Assembly (NCBI GenBank): GCA_023376005.1
Contig: CM042147.1
Span: forward strand, 125,221,704-125,285,703
DNA: 64,000 bases
Source: Doryteuthis pealeii
Taxonomy: Eukaryota > Mollusca > Cephalopoda > Myopsida > Loliginidae
Direction of reading: 5' to 3'
In this document: in pieces, positions 47,290 through 60,240 of the stretch
Position numbering within the stretch: position 1 is the stretch's first letter
Layout: each line of letters starts with the position of its first letter
Position numbers and translations under genes: made by a program
Notes under the pieces: model-generated
Told to the model about the DNA's origin: nothing
Databases searched by the model: none
What the model saw: only the letters and a program-made list of their open reading frames with translations

Positions 47290-47650
47290 TTTCATCATCA
47301 TGTCGCGCAATTACTACGATATCCATGTCAATCTCGCGCTCAACCTGCCCTATCAATTCATTGTCCCAGGGGGGGTCTCTGCGCAGCATCCAGCATCTTT
47401 TGCAATAGTTTGTCAATGTAGGTCCTTGTGGGCGGCCCAACTGACAAGTTAAGCGACCATTCTTCAGGTTGGGGTTATATCAGTAACTGCTGTATGGCTG
47501 CACCACCTGGCCATAACGAGGCCGACTTGAGAATAAGCTTGTATGGGAGCCTGCACAAGAATGAAGCGTGCAGTCTTTTGACAAATCGTGGAAAACAGCA
47601 CTCCAGGAGGAATAGCTGTATGGCTACTGCCCCATCCCCCATGATTCTTA
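47290..47650 (+). pseudogene. LINE reverse transcriptase C-terminal remnant
   Basis: From about 47491 one frame reads LYGCTTWP, stop, RGRLENKL; after a break it continues KSWKTALQEE, stop, LYGYCPIPHD. This follows a well-known non-LTR RT tail with LLYGCTTW, RLEKKLD and LNKSW..LYG blocks, downstream of the polymerase active site. A preceding segment, LTDKLSD..VIS, fits the linker upstream. Stops and frameshifts break it. The element differs from the RLE-type LINE at 9727-11513. The clade (perhaps RTE-like) is inference. The mirror at 49330-49640 preserves LYGCTTWH and MMRAVLNKS, which supports the call. Confidence 0.7.
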
Positions 47651-48120
47651 CTTTCGCAGTTGATGGCGATATGATAACAATAGTCGACTGGAAAGTGTGG
47701 TTTGGTTTTGTTTTTATTTATTTAATGGTCATTCAACTTCGTAGTTTCTTTAAATCTTAATTCATCCTGAGAAGAACATAGTGACTATTATTCAATTTTT
47801 GTCTACCATTTTTGTCTTTCAAACCAAACTATAGGGTGGTCAACAGGTCTTGTAACCTTCTTACATATTGTTTTAACTCTTATTTTTTGTTTTAATAATA
47901 TAGATAATACTAGCAGGGCTAGTAGATATACTAGGTATGAATAGTTAATTATTACAACTTTTTAATTATGTTATTAAGAGCTTATTGCTAGTATTTCAAT
48001 ATGTAAATAAAATCTTGTATTTAACTCGTCTCTTACATTTTTCTATCTTTTCATAATGTTCGATTAAAACAGATTCTGTTATCCTCTTCCACACGCTCAC
48101 CCTCTCTATCTTTACCCTAG
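47651..48120. other. Unclassified AT-rich interval
   Basis: Paired with about 48850-49320. No repeat or gene signature is recognised. Confidence 0.35.
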
Positions 48121-48124
48121 CCTC

Positions 48125-48330
48125 TTTTTTTCGCCTTTCTCTCAGTTTAATGTGGGCCACCCACAAGCATCATGGGTGGTAAGCAAAAAAGGTGCGTCGA
48201 TCCCGTTGGCATACCCCTTCTAATCGCTGGCAATAAACGCTAGCCCTGCCCTTTAAATCGAGGGGGCGTATTGCCTCGTGGGCTAGCCCCCTGGGATGAC
48301 GCTATTAATTCAACACAACACCTACCCCGG
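48125..48330 (-). repeat. GC-richer dispersed repeat, minus copy
   Basis: The same family as 63670-63910, in reverse orientation: GTGGGCCACCCACAAGC, TGCGTCGATCCCGTTGGCAT, GCAATAAACGC and CAACACAACACC. It pairs with 48610-48830. Confidence 0.7.
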
Positions 48331-48443
48331 TCCAGTTGGCCGAAGCACACGCGGAACGCCGACCGAAGGACGGCTTGGTATTGAAGTGATTTTTCTGTGC
48401 AGTGTATCCTTTTTTCTGGTTGAGCGAGTTTCATGAGTCTCAA

Positions 48444-48530
48444 TAGTATAATTTATGATTTATTTATGCCGAAAACTTTTTTAAAAACACATTTTGATCT
48501 ATTTAATAAACATGAGACGCCTCAAACACT
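48444..48530. other. Loop of inverted duplication B
   Basis: An 87-bp AT-rich segment with no mirror partner. CTGGTTGAGCGAGTTTCAT on the left pairs with ATGAAACGTCTCACCAG on the right. Confidence 0.8.
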
Positions 48531-48609
48531 AATTGAGAAAGGTATGAAACGTCTCACCAGAAAAAAGGGATACACTGAGCAGAAAAATCAATCAACTACC
48601 AACCGTCCT

Positions 48610-48830
48610 CGGGTCGGGGTCCGGTGTGCTTCGGCCACTGGACCGGGGTGTTGTGTTGAATTAATAGCGTCAATCAGGGGGGCTTCCCACGAGGGCATAC
48701 CTGCCCTCATTTACAGGGCAGGGCTAGTTTATTGCCGCAGGGATAGAGGGGTAATGCCAACGGGATCCGACGCACTTGTTTGTGCTTACACCATGAGCTT
48801 CGGCTTGTGGGTGGGCCCAACATAAAACTG
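48610..48830 (+). repeat. GC-richer dispersed repeat, plus copy
   Basis: CACTGGACCGGGGTGTTG, AATTAATAGCGTC, GGGCATACCTGCCCTCATTT, GTAATGCCAACGGGATCCGA and GGCTTGTGGGTGGGCCCA parallel 63670-63910. Confidence 0.7.
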
Positions 48831-49329
48831 AGAAAGGAAAAAAGAGGCTAGGGTAAGATAGAGAGTGGTGAGCGTGTGGAAGAGATAACACAAATCTGTT
48901 TCGTCATCGAACACTTATGAAAAGAATAGAAAAAAGTGTAAGAGAGAGTTAAATCACAGATTATCTTTTACATATTGAAATACTAGCAATAGCTCTAAAT
49001 AAATCATATAAAAATGTTGGTAATATATTAACTATCATACCCTAGTATATCTACTAGCCCTGCTAGTATTTATATTATTAAAACAAAAATTAAGAGTTAA
49101 AACAATATTAGAAGGTGACAGACCTTTGGACCACCTATAGTTTTGGGTTTAAAGCAAAAATTGTAGACCAAAAATTGAATAATATCACTACTGTTCTTCT
49201 ACAAGGATGATAAAGCATTAAATAAACTACGGAGAGGTATGAATATGCCATTAAATAAATAAAAAAACGAAACTAAACCACACTATTCAGTCGATATTTT
49301 ATCATATCGCATCCATTGCGAAAGGATTA

Positions 49330-49640
49330 AAAATCTATGGGGTGGGGCAGGTAGCCATAGCAGCTATTTCTCGGTGAGTGCGTTTCACGATTTGTTCAAG
49401 ACTGCACGCATCATCTTGTGCTCCCATCAGCTTATTCTCAAGTTCGCCTCGTTATGGTGCCAGGTGGTGCAGCCATACAGCGTACTGAATAACCCAAACC
49501 TGGAAGAAATTGTCGCTTAACTTGTCAGTGTGGGCCGCCACCAAGGGACTACATTGACAAACTATGCAAAGATCGATCTGCGCAGAGGACCCCGCCTGGG
49601 ACAATGAATGATAGGGAAGGTTGGGCGCGAATTGACATGG
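49330..49640 (-). pseudogene. Mirror of the LINE RT remnant
   Basis: On the minus strand one frame reads LYGCTTWHHNEANLRIS, stop, WEHKMMRAVLNKS, stop. It is the partner of 47290-47650 in duplication B. The two versions differ by indels, and each keeps a different part of the ancestral frame. If the fold-back is an artefact, this is the same locus read twice. Confidence 0.7.
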
Positions 49641-50164
49641 ATATCCGTGCTAATTGGCGACATGAATATGAAAAATCTATATTGTCTGTTGGAATCATAT
49701 ATGGGCAGTGCGACTGAGTAAGGCTCATTACGCCCCCTTATCTATAGACTTGTGGAGACGCGGAGTGGTAAGTATTTACCCATTCATGGTGTGACACTTG
49801 GTGGCAATCATTGGCACCAGCAACTATGAAACACGCTATTCGCTAGGGACGTGACAGGCTCTGCAAGTATAGGGCATCCAACGAGGATCACTTGCACTAT
49901 TGAGTTAGTATGAGCCTGCAAGACTGATCTGCTAACCATATTATACGCGATGCGTCGCCTTGGTTACCTGACCACCTGCCCATGCATGCCGCTATTCTTT
50001 ACTTGACGTCGGTCGGAGAGGCCCGCGCCAGATCAAATTGGTTGGTCACATCAAGCGCTCGCTCTTATATGATGTCGCGAACATATTGCTCTTCTGGTCA
50101 AAACTCTCAACTCTTTCATAATAATTTATATAGCCGCCTATATATATATATATATATATAATAT

Positions 50165-50440
50165 ATAATATACAACCCCTCGCCGAGCAGGATTGAAGCA
50201 AGGTCAATTTCTTAGCGGATTAAACAGGTTGAATTCAGAGTATTTCCTTCTCCTAGACCGGTTGCTAACCAAGGTTAAAAGAGCACAGTCTGTCTGCTAT
50301 TTATCCATAGCTTGGAGGGAGAGTAGGATTTCATACCTTTCCCAATGTATTGCGCTAAGTGAATGCAATGACCACATTCAGGATTTGAACTCGGGACGAC
50401 GAGTCTATCCCATGACTTACCATTACACGCACGCGCTTAA
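50165..50440 (+). repeat. tRNA-derived SINE, mirror of 46500-46830
   Basis: CGCCGAGCAGGATTGAAGC, AATTCAGAGTATTTCCTTCT, GGGAGAGTAGGATTTCATAC and AGGATTTGAACTCGGGACGA occur in the same order as at 6800-7085. Confidence 0.65.
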
Positions 50441-51489
50441 TATTCTGCTAGAAGGCAGAGCTTGGGATTCTTAGGTTCTGGGTATGACTTTAACTGGTAT
50501 CTACTGTTACTCACCGGTAGATAGTTTAAAGTCATACTTCTGAACTCTGGGATGTGGAGTAGCAACATTAATTATCTTTTCTCCCAGGTACACTCTAAGC
50601 TGAAGTGTGAACATGTACGCTCCAGAATCTATGGGTTAAATAGATAACATAATAATTAAAAAGATGTGTATTATCTGTTATTCGGACTATTGTCCATCTT
50701 CATTGTAAAGTATTTTGTACAATGTTCGCTGATATACCTCCGGCCTCTTCACGGTATTTCTTGTCTGCTCGGCAACCTTCTCGGACTCGGAACCTTCTTT
50801 GCCGAAATCGGAACTTTCTTGGTCATAATCGGGAGGCCATACGGAACTTAGAACCTAACCAATATTAATTTTCCCTGTTCTCATTCCGCAACCATAGTGG
50901 GAATAGGAGTTGTGTTAATTATATTTCTACTGCCTTCACTCGGATTGAACTCTGGATCCAGAAATAACTGTCACGTAGAACTGTCTTAACTACTGCCTAC
51001 TCGCACTAGGCTATGTTGCCAATTAGACAATTGTGTGTGAATTTTGAGACTTATAAACTAATGATTGATTGGCTAGAATATCTACCTATTTACTTATGTA
51101 TATTTTTTTTACCTAGACTCATATGTGTTTTTTTTTTATATATATATAGAGTGTTTAAAAAGAGTTTAGAATTATTTAATACACCCCCCACAAAGATAAT
51201 AGGTAGATTTGACAAGTGGGTCAGAAGTATGGTGTTACGATTTTATGGGCATCGTTTAGGCTTTAGCAAGGGTGCTGTCCAGTGGAAATCCATCAGTAAA
51301 GAATCCTTTGGTTCTCCTTAGTATTAAAGCTCGCTTCGCAAATGGACTATGGAAAGTATCAGTGATTAAGTAGTGTCTATATCAGCCACGCATTATGGCT
51401 GTTGTTAGCGGAGGAATAAACCACGTGACACACTAGTCCATAAATTTTAGGTGGTGATATTGTAGCGGCTTATATCCACACATAGTAAG

Positions 51490-52290
51490 GGCAGCGTCAC
51501 GTGTGTGCTAAATGATTAGCCCAAGCCGCTTCGCAAACCATTGTTAGTTGATCGATTCTCATTGTGGGAGCCCCCATACTTCTGGACCTTGTGCCATATC
51601 TAGCTTGGCTTAGTAAATAACTATATCCAAGATCAATAAGGGACTCATTGGTGTAAGGTTACAAGCTAGATAGCAGACCATTGTTAGTGAGTTCGAATTC
51701 TCACTGGGCCGCCCCACACTTCTGGCCTTGTCCATATCTAAGTACAGCTTATTAAATAACTGGGGCACGCTCACGTGGTGTAAATGGTTAGCACAGCTGC
51801 TTCGCAGACATTGTTAGTGGAGTTCGTTCTCATTGGGAGCCCCATACTTGCTGGCCTTTGTGCCTCTCTACGCTAGCTTAGTAAATAACTATATCCACCA
51901 CAATAAGGGCCCTCATGTGGTTGTAATGTTAGGAAGCTAGATTAGCAGACCATTGTTAGTGAGTTCGATTCTCACTGGCGCCGCATGCTTCTGGCTTGTT
52001 CGCATCTAAGCTAAGCTTTAGTAACATAACAATACCACACATAAGGGCACCTATGTGGTGTAATGGGTTCAGCAAGCTAGATTAGCAGACAATGTTAGGT
52101 AATTCGATCTTCACTGGGTGTCCCAAACTTCTGGCCTTGTGCCACTCTAAAGCTCAGCTTATAAATAACTATATCAACACATATCCAACACATGGACATA
52201 GCAGAGGATCGAACTCACTTTTAGTAGTACAGATTTGTGAAACTATAATTGTTAACCATATACACCAACGGCCGGGACACCCTTTAATAC
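51490..52290 (+). repeat. Mirror of the tandem tRNA-derived array
   Basis: TTGTTAGTGAGTTCGAATTC, GTGGTGTAAATGGTTAGCA and CTAAGCTAAGCTTTAGTAA words recur with a period of about 130-145 bp. Many units carry single-base gains or losses relative to 44660-45465. Confidence 0.8.
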
Positions 52291-52989
52291 CAAAAGAATA
52301 ATAAAAAAAACATCTTGCATAAATAACCCCAAGGGTTGACATGCCGTAAATCTAGCCAACCAGTCCTACAACTAGATTATCTGGAAGTATGATTATCAGG
52401 GTTACTTTTACTTTTATTTCTTTTTAAGATTTTTGTCGGCATTTTTTATTTTTTTTCATCGTATTATTTTTTTTTTACTTCTCGATCAGCATAGTTATGT
52501 TAATGGAGGTTCTTGTTACTTATTTTCCCTCTTTCTGAGTTATTCTATTTTCAACATCTCTCATTTCTTGTTTCTCGATTTAAACTCTGAGAAAAGCCGT
52601 CATCTCATCTCCGTCCATACGTCAGCTGTCTTTCGCTCGCATTAATCATGTGGCAAATCTCTTCCTTCCCCCTCTCATCCACTCTCTCATGCTCTCCCTC
52701 ACACACAATCTCTCTTTCTCTCTCTCTCTTTCTATTTCTCTCTGTCCTCTCCTCTCTTGGGGAGATCTCCGTGCGTAGTGGCAAAAATGCTGGACGCAAA
52801 ATCAATAGTAAGACAGTTCGAACCCCACTCGCTATTGCATTCACATTCGACTAATGCCCTTGGAAAGTATAATCCCGAACCAAATTTTTAATTTGAAAGA
52901 GACTCTTATGTTGTTTATCGCAAAATCAAAATACAAAAACTTCTAGAATCCACTGTAGTAATATATATATAATATATATATATATATAG

Positions 52990-53023
<34 letters not shown>

Positions 53024-53035
53024 TCATACATACAT

Positions 53036-53069
<34 letters not shown>

Positions 53070-53149
53070 GCTGCGGTGTGTGTGTGATGGATGTTGTGGA
53101 AACTTTTTGGGAAGTTAAGGAATGATAACTAAATTCAAAGTGATGAATT

Positions 53150-53400
53150 TTTTGTTATTTAGGCTCAGTGGTATAGCGTTCGGCTAGAAACCAGAGGGTT
53201 CCTAGTTCGTATGCCAGCCCTCGCGCCACTTAGCGTATGAGTTGTACAATGATCTGTGCGGTAAAGAAATGGCGCTGATGGATGTGTGGTGCTCCATCGC
53301 AGCACGGCAAAACACTCCTCGTCTCGTGTAAAGAGGATAAACTCCTCGCTGATTGGCTGATACCGACTTTAGGCCACCCCGGCGACTTTCTTTTATATTA
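53150..53400 (+). repeat. tRNA-derived SINE, mirror of 43555-43795
   Basis: GGCTCAGTGGTATAGCGTTC (A box) and TTCCTAGTTCGTATGCC (B box with one inserted base) precede the same body. Confidence 0.75.
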
Positions 53401-54899
53401 AGCCTATCATTTCAAGTGCCTCTACTTTTGTTCAAGGCTTCCGTAAATAATAAGATTAAAAACGAACACACTATTTATCAATTTTGGTTATGATGGAAAA
53501 TAAAATTTAGTTACAAGGGTTGCATGAAAAAGTAAATTTTACGAAGATAATTTTTCTTGGTCAGCTCAAGAACTTTTCTCGTCCTGTCGATGGGGCAGAG
53601 AATTGCTAACCCTCCGCAGGATCAACTATTGGCCTTTTGGATGAGTGACCTTGATGCTTAAGAAGAAATTCCTGGTGTGCTGAGCAGTCCATGACTTTCA
53701 CAACTCCACATTGTCTAGACGGTCGGTCGGAGAGGCGCCCCTCTGATAATCGCTTGGTCAGTGTAAAGCCCAAACACCTATAGATCGTGCTCTTATCGCA
53801 ACCCCAACCCATTTTATCATATATGTACTAGAAAAGCAGTGATGAGGTTTTAAGTGTCCTGTGTATACATAAGCTCATCTAGTCGGTCAACATTACAATT
53901 CCTGGAACTCTGGGAGCGTGGAGCAGCGGGTTTATTACTATTACCTCTGACCCAAAAGTCGTAGTATTTATAAGTTCATTGATCAATGAGTTTGATAAAT
54001 GTTGAAATAACTAACTAAACTATAATACGTGTCCGTCGTGGGCGCCAAGAGGTCAAGGGTTATTAACAGTTGTTGTATACCCTTCTCTTTACTACTTCTA
54101 TTCTTAATGTGGTTCATCTTTCTATCTTACGTCTTCTCTACATCTCTTCTAGATTCTGGACTTCTCTGGGGACTTCGTGTCTGGTTTTATGGGGATTTCT
54201 CTTTTCCTATAGAAGCCCTGTGTCATTGGTATTTTTTTAGATAATAACACAAGACATCGATTTACTTAGATTCATTCTATTTCAATCCCCCACCAGACAC
54301 CTGCGCAGATCGAGTCGGAGCGTGTATACACGACTCACGCACCTCGTGGTTTCTCGCCCGACTGACTAAAATCTATTTCTAATCTAAACCGGAAGAGGGT
54401 CTCTCCACCGATTCTCACGGTAATCCACACGGAAAGGATCAGGATGAGGTCAAGCTTGTCACTCCATCCTTCAGGCCGTGCTGCAACTTAATAACAGCCA
54501 TTTTGATTTCTACACTAATGTACATAATATATTAAGAATCTATTATAATTAATGTAACACAGTCACCGGTAATTTCCATGAACTCCTGATTCTAAAGTTA
54601 ACGGCCCTTAATTTAAATATTTCAGCTACTGGTCTGTCCACAATTTCTGACAATCTCATGAATTGTAAATTAAGCCTGAGAGAAAAGACGAAAAATTCTA
54701 TTTAGACACAGGAGCAAATGAATAAATCCCCTCAAAAGGGGGTTAATATACGCACGATACTCACGCTGAGAAAGACATAGTCAAGAATTCCCTTATAAAA
54801 AAAAGAGACATTTAATCTGATTCACGTCATTTCGCCTTTACTTAAGAGCGGGAGTTTTTTTTGGTAGTTTTCTAAGTTCTTTTTTCGTCTTATTTATTT

Positions 54900-55244
54900 T
54901 TCCATTTTTTTATACATCAAGTTTTTTTCTTGATCTCTTCACTTTCATTATTATTTCTATTTGCTGTTTTCCTCTTCTTTTTCTACAAAAATATTGTATA
55001 TTTTATTTCTTCGTTCTCCTATTTTTATTTCGAAGTTGTTATTCCTAGTTCTAAGCTTTCAGAGATTTTCTATTTTTTGATATTTATTTATTCAAACTGT
55101 CGTCTTTCTTTCATCTTTTTTTTCTTTTTTCTTTTTTGTTTGTTTTCCTTCTTCCTTTCTTCCTTTCTTCTTTTTCTTTTTTTCTTGTTTTTCCTTTCTT
55201 TCTTTCTTCAATATAATCGTTACATATTTTGATAGTGCGTTCGT

Positions 55245-55277
<33 letters not shown>

Positions 55278-58200
55278 AATATAATCGTTACATATTTTTG
55301 AATAGCCTGTTCAGTTCTTTCTTTCTTTCTTTTCGTTTCTTTCCATTCAATATAAATTGTTATACGTCTTTGTAGTCTGTTCGGTCTACTTTTTTCTTTC
55401 TTTCTTTCTTCTTTCTTTCTTTCTTTCTTTCTTCTTTGATTTTCCTTCTGTCTTTTTTCTTTCTCCATATAATTGTTATCTTTTTTAATCATGACTATTC
55501 TGTTCTATCTTTCTTCTTTTCATTCTTTCTTTTTTCTTTCTTTCTTACTTTCATTTCTCTTTTTCCGTTTCCTCTCTCTCCTCCCTTTTTCCTCGTTTAT
55601 ATTTCGGGATAGTCGATTCTATGATTTGGTCGTGCAGTCAGTTCTGATTTTCCTCTTTTCTTTCTCTTTTTCTTTTTTCCTTCCATTTTTTTCTTTTTTT
55701 TTCTTTGTTTGTTAATATGTTGTTATCATTTTGATCATCTGTTTCGGTTCTAATTTCTTCTTTCTTTCTTCTTTCCTTTCTTTTTTCAGTTCTTTCTTTT
55801 CTTTTTCTTCTTTTTCTTTCTTCTTCCTCCCTTCGTTCTTTCGTTCCTCACTTCTTCGATATCTATTTTGATCGTATTTTGGTTCAGTTTATTTTTCTCC
55901 TTTTTCATCTATTCTATTTCTTTCTTATTCTTCTTTATTTTTTCTTTGCCTTTCTTTCGTCTTTCTTTCTTCTATCTGCCTTCTTTTTTCTCATTCTTTT
56001 CCTTTCTTAATATAATTCGATTATCTATTAAATCGTCAATGTCTCTTCTTTCTTTGTTTCTTTCCGTTCTTTCTTTGATGTTTTCATTATCTTTTTTGTA
56101 TCTTCCTTTCTTCTTCTTCTTCTTTTATATAGCCATTATCAAGTTTTTCTGTGCTCTTTTTCTTTTTCCTTCTATTTCGTTTCTTCCTTCCTCCCTCCTT
56201 TCTTTCTTTCTTTCTTCTTCTTTCTTTCTTTCTTTCTTTCGTCTTTCTCGTTGTCGCATTTTTAAAGAGTATTTTGTTCTTCCTTCCTAATATCTATTCT
56301 TCTAAGTATAATTCTTCTTCGTATTTTACTTTTACAAATGGTTACGTCATTCATTCCTACGCTCGAATGAGGTATTTCATTCTCCTAAAATTTCTCTCTA
56401 ACTTCTTTTCTAGCCTCCTACTTTTTTTCCTTCATTTATTCTACCTTGTTCATTTCTCTCCTTTTTCCTTTCTTCGTTCATCTTCGTTTTCTTTTCTTCT
56501 TTGGTGTTCTCATTATCTATTTTTGTCTCTTTCTTTCTTTCTGTCTTTCTTTCTTTATAAGCCATTATCTGTTTTGTGGCCTCTTTCTTTCTTTTCTTTC
56601 TTTCTTTCTATTTCGTTTCTTTCTTTCCTTCTTTCTCTTCTTTCTTCTTTCTTTCTTCTTCCTTCTTCCTTTCGTTTCTTTCTTTGATGTTCATTATCTT
56701 TTTGTCTCTGTCTTCTTTCTTTCTTTCTTTCTTTTTTCTTGATATACCATTATTGTTTGTGTCTCTTTCTTTCTTTTTCTTCTATTTCGTTTTTCCTTCC
56801 TCTCCTACTATATCCCTTCCTTTCTCTCGTTCTTTCGTTTATTTCTCGTTTCTTTCGTTTCGTTTCTTTCTTCTTCCTCCTTTCTTCCTTCCTTCCTTCC
56901 TTCCTTCCTTCGTTTCTTTCGTTTCTTTCGTCTTCCCTCCTTTCTCCTTCTTTCCCTTCCTTCTCTTTCTTTCTTTCTTCTTCTTCGTTTCTTTTTTTCT
57001 TCCTTCTTCCTTCCTTTCTTTTTTTCTTCCTCCTTTCTTCATTTTTTTTTTTTTTCTTTCTTTCTTTCTTCTTTTCTTCTTTCTCCATGTAGTCGTATCA
57101 GTTGGATTGTCTGTTCAATTAGGTTTTTCACTTTATATTTTTGTCCGTTAGTTCTTCTCTTCTTCTTCATCTTTTCTCCCTCCTTTTTCTTTTTTTCTCC
57201 CTTGTCCGCTCTGCTACTTCTCTCCCTCCCACCAACCAATCAATTCTCTAATTCATCCATCAACCATTTCATCATCTAACTCCATTCTAAATCCCCCATA
57301 CCACCACAACCCACTTATATCTTCTATCTATCTCTGATCATATCCCACTCTATTCTTATATAATCTATGTATCTACCTATGTTCATATATCTTCACTATT
57401 CTTATCTATCTATCTATCTATCTAATCTATCTACTATCTATCATCTATCAATCATTTCCTTATGAGACAGACATTACCAAAGTGCTTGAATAGATAATAG
57501 CAATGTATGCTAGTAAATAGTTATTGTTTGTTTGTTGTTGTTTGTTTGTTTGCTGTTTGTCTCTTCTTTCTTTCTTCTTTTCTTCTTTTATATCTTTATT
57601 GGTTGTTTGGTTGGGTCATTTCTTTCTCTTCGATATAATCGTTCTTTATTTGATTTTGTCTGTTCGGTTTGGGATATTTTCCTTTCCTTTTCTTTCTTTT
57701 TTTCTTTCTTCTTTCTTTCTTTCTTTCTTTCACATGTAGTCGGTATCTGATCTTCTGTTCGGTTCGATTTTTCTTTTTCTTCTTTCTTTCTTTCTTTTTT
57801 TTCTCTTTCTTTCTTCCTTCATTTATTTATTCATTTATTTATTTATTCTTTCTTTCTTTCTTTCTTTTTTCTCTTTCTTCTTTCTCTCTATTCCTCTCTT
57901 TTTTCTTTCTTTCTTTCCTTTGCTATTTTTTATTTCCTCTCCCTTCTTTCTTTTTCTCTCTTTCTTTCCTTTTCTTTTTTCTTCTTTCTTCGTATTTTTT
58001 CTTTCCTGCTTTCTTCTTTCTTTTTTCCTTCTTCTTCTTTTTCTTTTTCTCTTATTCTTTATCTATTTCATCTTTTTCCTTCTTTCCTTCTTTCTCTACG
58101 ATTTATTCATATTTGATCGTCCTGTTCGATTCTGTTTTTCTCTCTTTCTTTTGTCTTTCTTTTTCTTTCTTCTTTTTCTTCTTTTTCTTTCTTCCTCCTT

Positions 58201-58375
58201 CTTTCCTGCTTTTCCTTCCTTCTTTTTTCTTTCTTTTTCTTCTTTCTTTCTTCTTTCTTTCCTTTCTATCCTTACTTCTTTCTTTCTTTCTTCTTCGATA
58301 CAGTCCTATCTATTGATCGTCTGTTCATTCTCTCTTTTTCTCTCTTCCTTCTATATTCTGTCCCGTTAGTCCTTC
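54900..58375 (-). repeat. TTTC-rich minisatellite, mirror of 38540-42060
   Basis: A pyrimidine-rich plus strand with spaced cores such as AATATAATCGTTACATATTT and TGTTCGGTTC at about 55208, 55278, 55350 and 56010. A run of GATA-type repeats (CTAT)n lies at about 57402-57450. Frames of up to 215 F/S/L residues are artefacts. Confidence 0.9.
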
Positions 58376-58860
58376 TTCTTAAAAATTACCGCGGAAACGA
58401 CACACCGGCGACACACAACAAAAAAAAACCAAAAAAAAACCGCCAAGCACCCCAAAGACACCTAACGCCACCGCACGCAACCAGCCAAACTGTGAGCACA
58501 ACACCATACCGCACACAAAAAATATACACGACTAATCAACCAACCACCCAAAAACCGCACAAAATACTAAGCCACATTGAACCCACACGCGAAACAAATC
58601 CATAGTCCGCACCCACAAAAAACAAAAAAAAATCCAGCACCACCTAAGCTCCACCCAAACACCACACCGACTATAACACACTAATCACACCCCTGAACCG
58701 CCCAGACCGACCGCACACTGAGGCGCATCACTAACACCCAGCTACCGACAAAACTCGGCGCAAAATATATAACTGACTAAGCCGGACACAAAACCAAAAA
58801 AAAACAAAACCTTAAAAAAAAAAATAAACACGGACGAACCCCCCCCAGCAGGCCCACCAC
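58376..58860. other. A/C-only-biased block without a mirror partner
   Basis: About 480 bases strongly depleted in T and G, with many ACACC, CCAAAA and CACACC words. The other arm has no counterpart at the matching place (about 38460-38475, a GGGGTGGGGTGGGGT tract). It looks like a basecalling failure on a G/C-skewed simple tract rather than genomic sequence. Confidence 0.6.
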
Positions 58861-59810
58861 CCCAACCCTACCAAACACCAGTTCAAGCCAATCCAACCAA
58901 CCAATCATCCCGTTAATTCCCCACCTCATACCATTTAGATTCGCCCAGCTCCATCCCAATCAACCACACCAACGCCCTCTCCTCCCTCCATTCTCTCTCT
59001 CTTTCCTTAATTATAATATATATATTGCCATGTTTTTTTTCCTCCAAGACAGACACTACCAAAGTGCGTACGTGTAAATAATAGCAAAAGTATGTAAGTA
59101 ATAGTATCTACTATTTGTTTCCGTCAGGAACGAGGTTTTTTTTAATGTTATTTTTAATGTTTTTTTCTTTTTACGAGGTCTAAGTCGATGAGAGTAGCAC
59201 ACACGACAAGGCTTGTAGTGACAAGTTTATTAAATTCCTTTTTTATAAGCACGTTCTAACAAGAACCTGACAGATATCTGCCATGATACGTAGAGTCTGA
59301 CAAGAGTTTTATTTTTATCTTCTCTCTCTTTTCTTTTCTTCTTTTCCTTTCTTTTCTTCTTCCTTTCTTTCATTTCTTTTTTTTTTTTCGCTTTTTACTT
59401 TAGAGCTGACGAGCTGCGATTTCTTTTTCTTAAAATACAAACGGTGTACTGTTACCACACGCGGACGCACACGTCCACGTTTTACATGGGAACTTAAATC
59501 CGTGTACTTGGCAAGTCTTTTAGGCGGCATCCAGCGTCCATACAGAGCTGATGAATGTAAGTTTTTAAAAAAAATCAGATACCAGCAGCAGCAGCACGGA
59601 TTCCCTTGACTCCCTCTCTCTTTCTCTGTCTCTCTTTCTCTTTTTCTCGCCATCCATCCCTATCGACTATCGAACTTGGGAAGTCCTCTAGACGGCATTC
59701 AGCTTCCATACAGATCTGATGAATTTTACTTTTTTTTTTTTTAGAAAAAAATCAGATGCTATCTGAATTTGCAGCAACATATCTGAATGTCATCTGAACT
59801 TGCTACACTC
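58861..59810. other. Unclassified interval, mirror of 37511-38500
   Basis: Includes a TCCAACCAACCAATCA tract, (AT)n near 59010-59027 and two AGCGTCCATACAGAGCTGAT / AGCTTCCATACAGATCTGAT words at about 59532 and 59701. No gene is recognised. Confidence 0.4.
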
Positions 59811-59814
59811 CACT

Positions 59815-60240
59815 TTGACCCTTAGACGGGCGATCGGAGAGGTCCCTTCCGATTAATCAGCTAGTCACATCAAACCGTAACACCTATATGATTGTCTTCG
59901 CCATATTGTTCTTATGGAAACCCCAACCATTTATACAAAATATATTCTAGAGGCAGTGACTAAGGGTCTTAGTGTCCTGGTTATTACGCTAAACTGCATC
60001 TGGTGGTGAGGTTCCAGTTCTGGAACTCTGGCGAGTGTGGAGTGCACTTTCATTACCATTCCAACAGGTCTACTCTGCCCCGGACTGGTAGTACCTGTTA
60101 GGATCCCATCTCTGGGTTAAATAAATATGATTTTACCTGTCCAAATAATAACCGTACTTAATATAAAATGAATAAAACAAAAAACGTATTTGGCATAAAA
60201 TAACCCAAATGATGACATGCCGTAAAATCAACCAACTAAC
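59815..60240 (-). repeat. TIR repeat family copy
   Basis: It ends with GGCATAAAATAACCCAAATG and GACATGCCGTAAAATCAACC. The interior carries CCGGACTGGTAGTACCTGTT and GGATCCCATCTCTGG. The mirror is 37060-37510. Confidence 0.75.
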
